This document shows, one piece after another, positions 1 through 9,870 of a stretch of DNA of 64,000 nucleotides; position 1 is the first letter of the stretch; every line of letters begins with the position of its first letter. The DNA comes from Bacteroidetes bacterium GWF2_40_14. Lineage in GTDB: Bacteria; Bacteroidota; Bacteroidia; Bacteroidales; UBA932. Position numbers and translations under genes: made by a program. A model generated the notes under the pieces. It saw nothing but the letters and a program-made list of their open reading frames with translations, was not told the origin of the DNA and did not search any database. The stretch lies in the NCBI GenBank assembly GCA_001769195.1, contig MEOK01000020.1, positions 66,797-130,796 of the forward strand. The letters run 5' to 3'.

Positions 1-1099
1 TGAGCAGTTTGTCGCCAAGCAGCAACTCAATTGCATTTTTGTCATTTCCCGATTCATATTTTCCTTCCAGAAAAACAAATTCCTTGCAATTGTCAGCTAC
101 AAAACGCATGATTCGCAAATTGTGTGCCAGTGAATGATATTGCACACCGGGTACAGGATGCAACTGGAAACCAAAGCAGGTCTCACCCATGTGTTTATGA
201 AAAACAGGGATGAATTTCTGCCAACGTACGTATACAGCAGGGTCAGAAAGCGGATTCTCAGGGTCGTTCCATCCTTTTAGCCCTTTTTGCTTGTTGTAGC
301 TCATCAGGTTTGACATGAAAGGTGCACCAAACTGTTCAAACGGACGTGTTGTTCCCCGTCCCTCACTCACATTTGTTCCCTCCCAAAGCACTTGTCCGCT
401 GTAAAAGTGGCTTGTGAAGAGGCCCGGGAAATTTGGAGAGGGTGGGATACTCCATGAAAGCAGGTCCTTGGATACTTTATCTGCACAATATGAAATTATA
501 TGCAGTGGAAATTTTGCATTTAGCTCATTATATAGAAGATAGGAAAATTCACCTATGGTAAGACCATGTCTGTGAGTAATGCCTTCTATTCCAATAAAAG
601 AGGCATACTCTTTTCTAAGCATTGTTCCCTCAACCTGGCGCCCGGCAGGATTTACCCGGTCAATAATATAGATGGGCAGGTTAAGGTTCTCTTTTTTAAG
701 CAGTTTGAAAAGATTGAAAATTGTAGAGTTGAATGTATAGCATCTTACTCCCACATCCTGAAGTTCAATCACCAATCCATCTATGTCCTTTAATTTCTTC
801 AGCTGAACAGTAAGTGACTCCTCAGAAGATCCATATAACGATACAAATTCACATTTGCCAAGTCCAAGATCTTTATAAGCCTCAGTCTTGTCTAGTTTTA
901 TCTGATCCTGAAGTTCGCCGAAAAGGCCATGCTCAGGCATAAATACTCTCTTTAGAACACCTTTTTTGAAAAGAGTTTCAAAAAGGTACTCACCTGTTTC
1001 AGGATGCCACGCAACCTGATTGCAAAGTAGTGCCAACTTGCCGCTTCTTAGAATTGTATCCGGCTGTTCAAGCAGGGGTGATGTTCTGAACGAAAACAT
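1..1099 (-). CDS. namZ: NamZ/DUF1343 family exo-beta-N-acetylmuramidase, C-terminus cut by window edge
   Basis: The frame opens at ATG 1097-1099 and runs off the left edge, giving 366 of roughly 400 expected residues. Visible family motifs are MPEHGLFG near residue 55, QDVGVRCYTF near 115, and VLWEGTNVSEGRGTTRPFE in the second half. These match the DUF1343 family that includes YbbC/NamZ, which releases terminal MurNAc from peptidoglycan fragments. The protein starts directly with the catalytic fold (MFSFRTSPLLEQ) and has no signal peptide, so a cytoplasmic recycling role is inferred. It lies 5 bases after the glmM stop and is probably cotranscribed, linking muropeptide recycling with amino-sugar activation. 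Family assignment is confident; location and exact substrate are inference. Confidence 0.85.
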   Translation of the reverse strand, partial: MFSFRTSPLLEQPDTILRSGKLALLCNQVAWHPETGEYLFETLFKKGVLKRVFMPEHGLFGELQDQIKLDKTEAYKDLGLGKCEFVSLYGSSEESLTVQLKKLKDIDGLVIELQDVGVRCYTFNSTIFNLFKLLKKENLNLPIYIIDRVNPAGRQVEGTMLRKEYASFIGIEGITHRHGLTIGEFSYLLYNELNAKFPLHIISYCADKVSKDLLSWSIPPSPNFPGLFTSHFYSGQVLWEGTNVSEGRGTTRPFEQFGAPFMSNLMSYNKQKGLKGWNDPENPLSDPAVYVRWQKFIPVFHKHMGETCFGFQLHPVPGVQYHSLAHNLRIMRFVADNCKEFVFLEGKYESGNDKNAIELLLGDKLL

Positions 1100-1104
1100 A
1101 ATGC

Positions 1105-2502
1105 TTATATTTTATTAATAATCTGATGTATCTTCTCAATAACCTCATTAGCTATTTTATCAGCAGCCTCTTCGGTTGGAGACTCTGCATAAATTCTTAT
1201 TATAGGTTCTGTATTTGACTTACGCAGATGAACCCATTTTCTTTCACTGTCAAAGTCAACCTTAACTCCGTCAATATCTGTAACCCTGTAATCTTTATAC
1301 ACCTCTTTCACCTTTAACAAAATCTCATCTACATTTACCTTATGTGATAGTTCAATCTTGTTTTTTGATATAAAGTAAACAGGATATTGGGCCTTTAGTT
1401 CGGTAACCTTACATTTTTTGTTGGCAAGGTGGCTTAAAAACAATGCTGTACCAATCAGGGAATCCCTCCCATAATGAAGATCAGGAACAATAACACCTCC
1501 ATTACCCTCTCCTCCAATTACAGCGGATACCCTTTTCATCTCTGTAACAACATTAACCTCACCTACTGCCGACGGATGGTAATTGCATCCTGCTTTCTCT
1601 GTTATATCCCTTAATGCCCTGGACGATGAAAGGTTAGATACCGTATTCCCTTTTTTGTGCTGCAGAATATAATCTGCAACTGCAACCAATGTATACTCTT
1701 CGCCAAAGGGAGATCCGTCTTCACATATTATTGCCAGCCTGTCAACATCGGGGTCAACTGAAATTCCCAAATCTGCACTCTCTGCAACAACCTTGGCCGA
1801 CAATTCAGTAAGATGTTCCGGTAGTGGTTCAGGATTGTGGGCAAAATGACCGGTAGGATCGCAGTTTACCTTTATACAACTTACTCCCAAAGCCTCCAGA
1901 AGGGCCGGCATTACTACTCCACCAACTGAGTTCACTGCATCCAGCACAACTGTAAATCCAGCCCTGTAAATGGCCTCTGTGTCTACTAATGGATGGGAAA
2001 GGACGGCCTCTATATGCTGTCTTGTAAAATCTTTGGTCGTCAGATATCCAAGAGCATCTACTTCTGAAAAACAGAACTCCTCATTATCTGCGACCTTTAA
2101 AAGCAATTCGCCCTCGGCAGCATCGAGGAACTCACCCTTTTCATTTAAAAGCTTAAGGGCGTTCCATTGCTTAGGATTGTGTGATGCTGTAAGGATAATT
2201 CCTCCGTCGGCATTATCAAATACCACTGCCATTTCAACGGTGGGAGTGGAGGCAAGTCCTGCATTCACTACGTCTATGCCACACGCAAGAAGGGTTCCGC
2301 AGACAATCTGATCCACCATTTGTCCGGATATTCTTGCATCCCTTCCAACAACAACTTTATACCTCTCTCTGGGACCAGTTCTTATCTTAAGACGAGTGGA
2401 ATATGCTGCAATGAACTTTACAGTATCAATTGGTGTAAGAGCATTACCGGCCTCTCCGCCGATTGTGCCCCTGATACCGGAAATAGATTTTATTAACGTC
2501 AT
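1105..2502 (-). CDS. glmM: Phosphoglucosamine mutase
   Basis: This 465-residue alpha-D-phosphohexomutase should interconvert glucosamine-6-phosphate and glucosamine-1-phosphate for UDP-GlcNAc synthesis in the cytoplasm. The phosphoserine loop TASHNP has its serine at residue 107, the metal loop DPDVDR is at 250-255, the sugar-binding GEGNGG loop follows near 333, and the phosphate-binding RKSNTEP motif is near the C-terminus. The order and length fit GlmM of Bacteroidota. A second mutase of this superfamily at 57816-59555 is longer and of the PgcA type, so the two probably have different substrates. The gene follows atpK after a hairpin at 2541-2574 and precedes the NamZ-type gene by 5 bases. 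A phosphomannomutase role cannot be excluded from sequence alone. Confidence 0.9.
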   Translation of the reverse strand: MTLIKSISGIRGTIGGEAGNALTPIDTVKFIAAYSTRLKIRTGPRERYKVVVGRDARISGQMVDQIVCGTLLACGIDVVNAGLASTPTVEMAVVFDNADGGIILTASHNPKQWNALKLLNEKGEFLDAAEGELLLKVADNEEFCFSEVDALGYLTTKDFTRQHIEAVLSHPLVDTEAIYRAGFTVVLDAVNSVGGVVMPALLEALGVSCIKVNCDPTGHFAHNPEPLPEHLTELSAKVVAESADLGISVDPDVDRLAIICEDGSPFGEEYTLVAVADYILQHKKGNTVSNLSSSRALRDITEKAGCNYHPSAVGEVNVVTEMKRVSAVIGGEGNGGVIVPDLHYGRDSLIGTALFLSHLANKKCKVTELKAQYPVYFISKNKIELSHKVNVDEILLKVKEVYKDYRVTDIDGVKVDFDSERKWVHLRKSNTEPIIRIYAESPTEEAADKIANEVIEKIHQIINKI

Positions 2503-2540
2503 AGAGAATTAATTACTGTCTTTTTTGATAGAATAAATAT

Positions 2541-2574
2541 GGGTGTTAAGGTAACAAATTTTACCCTAACACCC
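2541..2574 (-). terminator. Long hairpin between atpK and glmM
   Basis: Arms GGGTGTTAAGGTAA and TTACCCTAACACCC pair over 14 positions with one A-C mismatch around a 6-base loop. Read on the minus strand it follows the atpK stop by about 20 bases; the tail after it (ATATTTATTC) is only moderately U-rich. It is a likely V-ATPase operon terminator or attenuator, and glmM would then rely on read-through or on a promoter I cannot identify. Confidence 0.65.
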
Positions 2575-2592
2575 AATACTTCAAAAAACTTA

Positions 2593-3057
<465 letters not shown>

Positions 3058-3097
3058 TTAATTTATTTATCTGATTTTATTAATGATTATTATATAT

Positions 3098-4894
3098 TTA
3101 TTTGCTTAATGGTCTGAATGCCTTGCCACCCCCGGTGAAACCTGCATTTTTATAAAATTCCACGAATGTAAGACGCATGGGGTGAACAAAAGCACCCAGG
3201 CAAGATAAGGCAAGTACGGCGGTATGCCCAATCAGAAGGAATAGCCCTGCAAACAGCCAGCCAACATATGGCAGACCAAGCATACCCATAGCCACAGAGT
3301 TGACAACCATTCCAAGGATGCCTCCCGATGTTGCCAGACCAAAAAGACGGATATATGAAAGCATATCGCCAAAAACTCCTGTTATGTCATAGAAAGATAC
3401 TGTGCCCTTAAGTATCCTAATGAAAAAATTGCCCTCTACCGATGAAAAAAGGAGTATCAGGAGCGCCCCAAAAAAGCCTATGAATTTAGCAAAAGGAGGA
3501 AGCACCAATTCCGGCACCATTGTACCGGCATAGGCAAGAGAGGCCCAAATTATGACAATAGTCCAGCCTATGTTGCTCATTCCATACTGCCACCCCTTTC
3601 TTATCATCGAATCAATTGCTGTTATAATCCTTGCTGTTATAATATGCACAAGGCCAAAGATTATGGCGAACCAGAACATCTTTAAGTCGGTGAAGAAAAG
3701 AGCTTTTGCTGAGTCTGTAAGAGGTAGTATTTCAGCCAGTTTTGCTCCAAAAAAAGTCCCTGAAAGTGAAGCCATTATTACAGCGCCTAAACCTAAAAGC
3801 TGAACTAATGTAAGATAGGATTTCATCTTTGGCATCTTGAATTTAGCAAGACCGGCCCCTACCAGCAATACCAGGCCATAGCCCATGTCACCAAGACAAA
3901 AACCGAAAAATAACATATAAAATGGAGCAAAATATGGTGTGAGATCAAGCTCTCCATATTTCGGCAGCATGTATAGCTCTCCTATTGGTTCGTATAACTT
4001 AGCAAAAAAATTGTTTTTCAATTTTATTGGAGGATTGTCTTCATCAACTGCCTCTTTTGACAGGTAATAAACACCTTCGTTGTCCAGAAAATCTGCTACA
4101 ACCCTGTTCTCGTTTATTGGGGCATACCCGGTGAGAACAGCTATAGTACCTTCCGCCTCTTTTTGAGAAGATGTGTTGGCAAGATATAGGTCCAGCTCTC
4201 CTCCAACCTCAATTGATCTTTTATCAAGTAATTCAATAAAATGTGTTAACGCTTCAACTCTCCTATTATTTGATTCAATATTCTTTTGAAGTGCATCTAT
4301 TTTGATATCCAGAAGGTTGAATGATGTCTGTGGAAACTTGCTTTCCGGAATGTCAAATTTGAAATCTTCACCAACCGGGGTAAGAATTACAAAATATGTC
4401 TTTCCCTTACTCTGGTTTAGTTTATGGATAAGATAAACGGAACTCCATTCCTGATTAAACCGCTTATCTGAGGTAGAGTAGAAATGCATGTCGTAGCCCA
4501 GCATTTTAATTTTCTCAATATCTTCCCGGTTGTATTCTCCCCATTCAAATGCTTCTGTTCTCTCCCTGTCAGCATTTTGAAGTTCTTGTTCCCATAACGA
4601 GCCGTTATTAAAGCACTCTTCTGCAGCCTCAAGCAATTCTTCTGCAGTTTTTCTCTTGTCTACAAGTGATAGATCAATTTTTGTCTTGTCTGCAATACTC
4701 TCGCGAACCACTCCCAATTTCTTTATAATCTGTCTGTACCTGTGGGTTTGTTCGTAAAGTTCTTTTGAGTGACTGTCAACAGCTCTGTTTTCCCTTTTAA
4801 TATCAACCATTCCAAGATTCTGCAGCCTTTCCAGAAAAGAGGAGAGGTCTGCATGATAAATTATCATGGAATATTTGTTCATTCTTGTAATCAT
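3098..4894 (-). CDS. atpI: V-type ATPase subunit I (membrane stator, a-subunit homologue)
   Basis: The 598-residue protein has a long, partly coiled cytoplasmic N-terminal half (about residues 1-320) and a C-terminal half with seven or eight membrane segments, starting near LTPYFAPFYMLFFGF. The conserved arginine needed for ion release lies in SYIRLFGLATSG. It forms the ion half-channels against the K ring and anchors the peripheral stalk. The first ATG overlaps the atpD stop by 4 bases (ATGA), implying translational coupling. The length is at the low end for this family but no domain is missing. Confidence 0.93.
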   Translation of the reverse strand: MITRMNKYSMIIYHADLSSFLERLQNLGMVDIKRENRAVDSHSKELYEQTHRYRQIIKKLGVVRESIADKTKIDLSLVDKRKTAEELLEAAEECFNNGSLWEQELQNADRERTEAFEWGEYNREDIEKIKMLGYDMHFYSTSDKRFNQEWSSVYLIHKLNQSKGKTYFVILTPVGEDFKFDIPESKFPQTSFNLLDIKIDALQKNIESNNRRVEALTHFIELLDKRSIEVGGELDLYLANTSSQKEAEGTIAVLTGYAPINENRVVADFLDNEGVYYLSKEAVDEDNPPIKLKNNFFAKLYEPIGELYMLPKYGELDLTPYFAPFYMLFFGFCLGDMGYGLVLLVGAGLAKFKMPKMKSYLTLVQLLGLGAVIMASLSGTFFGAKLAEILPLTDSAKALFFTDLKMFWFAIIFGLVHIITARIITAIDSMIRKGWQYGMSNIGWTIVIIWASLAYAGTMVPELVLPPFAKFIGFFGALLILLFSSVEGNFFIRILKGTVSFYDITGVFGDMLSYIRLFGLATSGGILGMVVNSVAMGMLGLPYVGWLFAGLFLLIGHTAVLALSCLGAFVHPMRLTFVEFYKNAGFTGGGKAFRPLSK

Positions 4895-5493
4895 ACCTTT
4901 GCCTCCTCTGCTTCATGTCTGTTCTTCACAATTTTCTGCGATGCCTTGGAAAGGTTCTCTTCGTCCTCCATAAATCGTTTTATCTTAAGAATCGCCTCCT
5001 GATATCCCGGAATCTGAACCTTCTCGTACAGGTTTACCTTTTGCGTGGTTTTCTTTCTGGAATTTTCCAGCAAACGCATTTTCTCAAGATAAATTTCCGA
5101 TTCTATACCAAGCTGGGCCAATTGTTTGAGTATTTGGATACCATCTGTATACCACACTGGTTTTGCAAACAGGTTATATGGCTTGACCTCATATACTACC
5201 TCTTTAAGCGAAGGGGTCTTTACTCCTGCAATTTTAACTATCTCAATATCTACGTTCAGAACTGAAATCAACCCCGGCTGAAACTCATTCCAGAGACCTG
5301 CAAGGTAATCGTACGATTTTAAAGAAGCGGCTAACTTTTCCATGAGCTCATCGGAACGGGACTTTGCTCTTTTAACTTCAAAACGAAGGGCTGATTCCTT
5401 GTTTTTTAGTGTAGGCAAAGCGTTTGTTCTGATCTTCAACTGTTTGTTAAGATCATTCAGAGATGTTTTATTAAACTGGAATTTAATAGCCAT
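4891..5493 (-). CDS. atpD: V-type ATPase subunit D (central stalk)
   Basis: This 200-residue, mostly alpha-helical protein fits subunit D, the rotor shaft that turns inside the A3B3 head. The N-terminal stretch FQFNKTSLNDLNKQLKIR and the lysine/arginine-rich helix that follows are typical, and both ends are predicted to form the long antiparallel coiled coil. It lies 9 bases after the atpB stop and overlaps atpI by 4. No subunit F gene follows, although D normally pairs with F in archaeal and enterococcal enzymes; this absence is shared by the chlamydial and Bacteroidota operons as I know them. Confidence 0.92.
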   Translation of the reverse strand: MAIKFQFNKTSLNDLNKQLKIRTNALPTLKNKESALRFEVKRAKSRSDELMEKLAASLKSYDYLAGLWNEFQPGLISVLNVDIEIVKIAGVKTPSLKEVVYEVKPYNLFAKPVWYTDGIQILKQLAQLGIESEIYLEKMRLLENSRKKTTQKVNLYEKVQIPGYQEAILKIKRFMEDEENLSKASQKIVKNRHEAEEAKV

Positions 5494-5502
5494 AATGTGG
5501 AT

Positions 5503-6825
5503 TTATGCTTTTTTCCAATATTTGTTCATAATTGACTCCTTGATACCAAGTTCTGTTGGTGTGTAATACTTCTGGAAAAGTTCCCATGCAGTGTCCAACA
5601 TCTCTGTGGTATTGATATTCACGTCTATCGCAAGAAGTTTGGTAGAATATGCCTTGGCAAATTCGAGACAACGCATATCGTAGTCACTAAGGTCAAAACC
5701 ATTTTCAAGTTTTGTCTTGGCGTTTGCTGCATCTGCGTAAAGACGTACAGCAGCATTCATAACGTAGTTGTGGTCCTCGCGAGTCTTTATGCCAATAACA
5801 AGTTGTTTCAGTCGTGAAAGAGAGCGGAAAGGGTCTACAATAACCTTTCCTGTATCGGAGTCTGTTCTGAGGAACAGCTGACCTTCTGTAATATATCCTG
5901 TATTATCCGGAATGGCGTGTGTTATGTCGCCACCACTCAGTGTTGTAACTGCGATGATGGTGATAGATCCGCCATCGGGTAGCTGTACCGCCTTTTCGTA
6001 AATCTTTGCCAGATCTGAATAGAGTGAACCGGGCATAGAATCTTTTGACGGAATCTGGTCCATACGGTTACTTACAATACTCAGGGCATCTGCATAGAGC
6101 GTCATATCTGTAAGCAATACAAGTACCTTTTCGTTTTTGTCTACAGCAAAATATTCAGCAGCAGTAAGCGCCATATCGGGAATAAGAAGACGTTCAACAG
6201 GAGGTTGCTCTGTTGTATTTACAAAACTGATGATTTTGCTGAGTTTACCTGCATTCTCGAATGTCTGCTTGAAAAACAGATAATCATCATTGGAAAGGCC
6301 CATTCCACCTAGAATGATTTTGTCTACATCTGCCCTTAGGGCAACCATAGCCATAACCTGGTTATATGGTTGATCGGGGTCGGCAAAGAATGGAATCTTC
6401 TGTCCCGACACCAATGTGTTGTTTAGGTCGATTCCTGCTATACCGGTAGGAATAAGTTCCGACGGTTGTTTTCTGCGGAAAGGGTTCACTGACGGACCGC
6501 CAATATACCTTCTCTCTCCCTCTACTTCCGGCCCGTTGTCAATAGGCTGTCCGTAAGCATTGAAAAACCTTCCGGAAAGGTCTTCGCTTACATTCAATGC
6601 TGGTGGTTCCCCGAAGAAAACGACCTCGGCATTTGTTGCTATTCCTTCTGTACCTGAGAATACCTGCAGGGTTATCATGTCGCCCTTTATCTTTACAACC
6701 TGGGCAAGACGTCCGGCAACTGTTGCCAGCTCCTCGTTTGCTATCCCTTTTGCCTTGATGGAAATTGTAGCCTTGGTAATAGCCTCAAGTTGTGTGTATA
6801 TCTTCTGAAATGCTCTACCTGCCAT
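5503..6825 (-). CDS. atpB: V-type ATPase subunit B (non-catalytic head subunit)
   Basis: The 440-residue protein has the beta-barrel start (MAGRAFQKIYTQLEAIT), a RecA-like core without a Walker A motif, and the family stretches IPFFADPDQPYNQ, GLSNDDYLFF and GYITEGQLFLRTD. It alternates with subunit A in the head and supplies arginine residues to the catalytic sites. The ATG overlaps the atpA stop by 11 bases. No other methionine would give a complete N-terminus, so the overlap is probably real and implies coupled translation. Length matches the family. Confidence 0.95.
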   Translation of the reverse strand: MAGRAFQKIYTQLEAITKATISIKAKGIANEELATVAGRLAQVVKIKGDMITLQVFSGTEGIATNAEVVFFGEPPALNVSEDLSGRFFNAYGQPIDNGPEVEGERRYIGGPSVNPFRRKQPSELIPTGIAGIDLNNTLVSGQKIPFFADPDQPYNQVMAMVALRADVDKIILGGMGLSNDDYLFFKQTFENAGKLSKIISFVNTTEQPPVERLLIPDMALTAAEYFAVDKNEKVLVLLTDMTLYADALSIVSNRMDQIPSKDSMPGSLYSDLAKIYEKAVQLPDGGSITIIAVTTLSGGDITHAIPDNTGYITEGQLFLRTDSDTGKVIVDPFRSLSRLKQLVIGIKTREDHNYVMNAAVRLYADAANAKTKLENGFDLSDYDMRCLEFAKAYSTKLLAIDVNINTTEMLDTAWELFQKYYTPTELGIKESIMNKYWKKA

Positions 6826-8566
6826 TGTTAATCTCCTTATTTAATTGTTCAAGATATTTATTGAAATTTTCACCTTTGAACTCAGAATAGTTCATCTGGC
6901 GCATTATATTTATCAACCCTTTGTAGAATGTCGCGCACTCTTCAAAATTATCAAATTCAAAGTCTTTCTCGCAAACATCAATCACCAGGGAATACATGAA
7001 CTCCTGACGTACCATAGGAGTTGAAGAGTCTACCTTGTCATAGGCATCCTGCTGAAGGATAATGAAGTCTATCAGTTCTGATTTCCAGAATTTACGGTGG
7101 TATTCGATAGGAACACCGTCATCTCCAAGAATGTTTATCTGCTCATATGCCTCTTTTCCTCTTAGAACGATTGTTTTTCCCTTAAGTACCTTTTCAACCC
7201 AGTCGGCACTGACCCTTTTTTTCAAGTCTTCTACTATCTCAGGGTATTCAAGATACTTGGAATAAGAATCTATAGGGTCCACTGCTGGGTAGCGTTTTCT
7301 GTCTGCACGACTCTGCGAGAGGGCGTAGAAGCATCTGGCGGCCTTCTTTGTAGACTCAGTGACAGGTTCCTTAAGATTACCTCCGGCAGGAGATACTGTT
7401 CCAATAAATGTTACAGAACCTGTGTTGCCATTATTGAGGTTAACCAATCCGGCCCTTGCATAGAAATTTGAGATAATTGCCGGAAGGTCCATCGGAAATG
7501 CGTCTGCTCCGGGTAACTCCTCCATACGGTTGCTCATCTCGCGGAGAGCCTGTGCCCATCTCGAAGTTGAGTCAGCAAGAAGAAGAACTTTAAGTCCCAT
7601 GGCTCTGTAATATTCGCCAATGGTCATTGCTGTGTATACAGATGCCTCTCGAGCTGCAACGGGCATGTTGGATGTATTACATATAATAGTGGTTCTCTCC
7701 ATAAGTTTCCTGCCTGTACGTGCATCAATCAACTCCGGAAACTCAGTGAATATCTCTACAACCTCATTTGCACGTTCTCCGCATGCTGCTATTATAATAA
7801 CATCAGCTTCAGCCTGTTTTGATATTGCGTGCTGAAGAACTGTCTTCCCGCATCCAAAGGGTCCCGGTATGAATCCCGTACCACCTTCAGCTATAGGGTT
7901 AAAAGTATCGATACACCTTACCCCGGTTTCCATGATTTTAAACGGTCTTGGCTTATCGTGATATGATGTTATTGCAACTTTCGCCGGCCATTTCTGCATC
8001 ATAGTGATGTCCATATCAACACCATTTTCATCTGTAATAGTGGCAATTTTCTCGGTAACATTGTATTCGCCGGCAGCTGCTATTGATTTGACTATATAAC
8101 TACTTTTTAATGAGAATGGAACCATGATCTTGTGAGGCAACCATCCCTCCTTTACTTCGCCAAGCCAATCTGCGGCCATCACTTCATCCCCGACTTTGGC
8201 TATAGGTTCGAACTCCCATTTTTTTTCCAGATCCAATGGAAGAGTGTAATCTCCTCTTCTGAGAAATACTCCGTCCATTGTTTCAAGATTGTTCTGCAGA
8301 CCGTCATAATTACTTGAGAGGATGCCCGGACCTAGTGTGACTTCGAGCATGTGTCCTTCGAACTCTGCAATATCACCTGTCTTTAAACCTCTGGTACTTT
8401 CATATACCTGAACAAAAGCCTCTTTGCCGGTAACTTTAATCACCTCTGCTATCAGTTTTGTTCCCGAAAGGCTTATGTAGCAGATTTCATTCTGAGCAAC
8501 GGGACCATCTACCTCTATGGTAACCAGATTGGAGATAATCCCTGTAACTTTTCCTGTGGTTTTCAT
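6815..8566 (-). CDS. atpA: V-type ATPase catalytic subunit A
   Basis: This 583-residue protein hydrolyses or makes ATP in the A3B3 head. It has the N-terminal barrel, the bulge domain characteristic of subunit A (about residues 110-200), the P-loop GPFGCGKT at 235-242 with K241, and the stretches SNMPVAAREASVYT and DSTSRWAQALREMSNRMEELPG typical of V/A-type enzymes. The P-loop has cysteine where many A subunits have serine, which in eukaryotic V-ATPases is the basis of redox sensitivity; whether that applies here is unknown. It lies 10 bases after the DUF2764 gene. Confidence 0.97.
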   Translation of the reverse strand: MKTTGKVTGIISNLVTIEVDGPVAQNEICYISLSGTKLIAEVIKVTGKEAFVQVYESTRGLKTGDIAEFEGHMLEVTLGPGILSSNYDGLQNNLETMDGVFLRRGDYTLPLDLEKKWEFEPIAKVGDEVMAADWLGEVKEGWLPHKIMVPFSLKSSYIVKSIAAAGEYNVTEKIATITDENGVDMDITMMQKWPAKVAITSYHDKPRPFKIMETGVRCIDTFNPIAEGGTGFIPGPFGCGKTVLQHAISKQAEADVIIIAACGERANEVVEIFTEFPELIDARTGRKLMERTTIICNTSNMPVAAREASVYTAMTIGEYYRAMGLKVLLLADSTSRWAQALREMSNRMEELPGADAFPMDLPAIISNFYARAGLVNLNNGNTGSVTFIGTVSPAGGNLKEPVTESTKKAARCFYALSQSRADRKRYPAVDPIDSYSKYLEYPEIVEDLKKRVSADWVEKVLKGKTIVLRGKEAYEQINILGDDGVPIEYHRKFWKSELIDFIILQQDAYDKVDSSTPMVRQEFMYSLVIDVCEKDFEFDNFEECATFYKGLINIMRQMNYSEFKGENFNKYLEQLNKEINNGR

Positions 8567-8576
8567 ATATTATTAA

Positions 8577-9215
8577 TTATTCTTTATTCAATTTATAAGT
8601 ACCCTTTACCTCTTCTACCAGTTGTCTGAACAAGATGGCTCCTCTTTTTTTATCGAGATCGTTCCATCTTTTGAGAATATGTGCCTTTAAAATAAAGGAT
8701 AGAATAACATTATTGTCGAAATAATTGAATTTACATATCTCATTGGCTTTGTTCCATCTTAGCTGATCAAGTAGTTGTTCTTTTTCCAATATATTTGGAT
8801 TCTCCAGAATCTGTATAAGTCTTGAAGCAAATTCAATATCGCCTGAAAGTCCAAAATCAGATGCCTTACTTGTTAGTAATGATTCTGTTATGGGTGATTT
8901 TCCTACAAGAAAAAGTTCGGGGTTAAAGTGTGACTTTCTTGCTAAATAGGCTGCTTGAATGTTTCTAAGGGTCAAGTCAAACCGGAAATACTCCCTTATA
9001 AATTTATTCTTGCTTTTTGAGGCTCCTCTATAGAAGTGGTTGCAAAGATTCTCCTCCTTAAGCCCAAATTCCACCCATTCTATCAGTCTGCTATCCTCTT
9101 TGGTTGAGTGTTCAAGGATATGGCTCTTTACAACATTGATGTCAAAGCTGCTGCTTTCAAAATCCAATGCAATATCCGGAAGACCAGCTATGATGTATTG
9201 ATAATTTCTCATCAC
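8577..9215 (-). CDS. DUF2764 family protein, putative V-ATPase subunit C counterpart
   Basis: This 212-residue soluble, helix-rich protein sits between atpE and atpA, where archaeal and enterococcal operons carry subunit C. It looks like the DUF2764 family found at this position in Bacteroidota and, as a related hypothetical, in Chlamydia. Repeated helical stretches with conserved aromatic residues (NHFYRG, REYFRFDLTLRNIQAAYLARK) recall the helical bundles of subunit C. By position it should link the rotor to the K ring. The start codon overlaps the atpE stop by one base. The role is inferred from operon position and fold impression; no catalytic motif is visible. Confidence 0.75.
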   Translation of the reverse strand: MMRNYQYIIAGLPDIALDFESSSFDINVVKSHILEHSTKEDSRLIEWVEFGLKEENLCNHFYRGASKSKNKFIREYFRFDLTLRNIQAAYLARKSHFNPELFLVGKSPITESLLTSKASDFGLSGDIEFASRLIQILENPNILEKEQLLDQLRWNKANEICKFNYFDNNVILSFILKAHILKRWNDLDKKRGAILFRQLVEEVKGTYKLNKE

Positions 9216-9829
9216 TATTCAGAAAAGAGGAATTCACGTGTTTTTGGTCTCAGATAACTACCAATAAGCTCCTGAAAATCTTTATCCGTGAAGCTGACAA
9301 CATAACTGTGGTCTTTAGGCCCGATTTTAAATCCTGTTGCCATTTTTTTGTCAAACTTAATTTCGATCTCCCCATTGAACTCGTTTTGTATCTCCTTTTT
9401 GATAAATGAGTCAAGTTGTTTCTGCATTGAGTCGGGAAGAAGAATTGACAAGTCGGCAGATGATTCTGAATCAGGTCTGAAAGCTGCAACTGCAGCTTTA
9501 ACTATATTCTTTATAAGATCAATATCAGCGAGAGCATTATTGGTTTGGCTATCAATGGCTTTGCTTATTACTGCCGTTTCGATTTGTTTTTTCAGAGCTG
9601 ACATGCTCTGTCTGGAAGCCATTTTTACCTCATTCAGAAGTTTTACTTTTAAATCCTCTGCCTCTTTATGGGCATTGGCAATAATCTGCTTCGACTCCTC
9701 CTTTGCCATCGAAATGATATCCGCAGCCTCTTTCTTGGCTTTGGCTTTCATCTCTTCTGCCTCTTGTTTCCCTTTGGAAAGTCCTTCGGAGTAGAGTTTT
9801 TCAGTAAGCTCTTGCAATTTGTTCTGCAT
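9215..9829 (-). CDS. atpE: V-type ATPase subunit E (peripheral stalk)
   Basis: The chosen start at 9827-9829 gives a 204-residue protein beginning MQNKLQELTEKLYSEG. An upstream in-frame start at 9943 would add 38 residues that read through a terminator hairpin and have no family likeness, so I reject it. Residues about 5-95 form a charged coiled coil (KAKAKKEAADIISMAKEE) and the C-terminal 100 residues form the globular head-binding domain. It links the head to subunit I. It is the first gene of the seven-gene ATPase operon, with a -7 type promoter box 33 bases upstream. Confidence 0.9.
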   Translation of the reverse strand: MQNKLQELTEKLYSEGLSKGKQEAEEMKAKAKKEAADIISMAKEESKQIIANAHKEAEDLKVKLLNEVKMASRQSMSALKKQIETAVISKAIDSQTNNALADIDLIKNIVKAAVAAFRPDSESSADLSILLPDSMQKQLDSFIKKEIQNEFNGEIEIKFDKKMATGFKIGPKDHSYVVSFTDKDFQELIGSYLRPKTREFLFSE

Positions 9830-9862
9830 ATCTTTGACTACTTTTTTAGTTAAATTTCGCGT

Positions 9863-9870
9863 CAAAGATA
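9863..9870 (-). promoter_or_regulatory. Predicted promoter (-7 box) of the V-ATPase operon
   Basis: On the minus strand these bases read TATCTTTG, a full match to the Bacteroidota -7 consensus TAnnTTTG. Initiation would fall near 9859, giving a leader of about 30 bases before atpE. No good -33 TTTG is present at the usual spacing; that stretch is occupied by the terminator hairpin of the upstream operon. Confidence 0.45.

Noticed and set aside
566-793. Plus-strand open frame of 75 codons inside the NamZ-type gene
   Set aside because: It is antisense to a well-supported gene and has no recognisable protein features.
9348-9794. Plus-strand open frame of 148 codons opposite atpE
   Set aside because: It mirrors the helical, low-complexity coding of atpE and has no independent motif or promoter.
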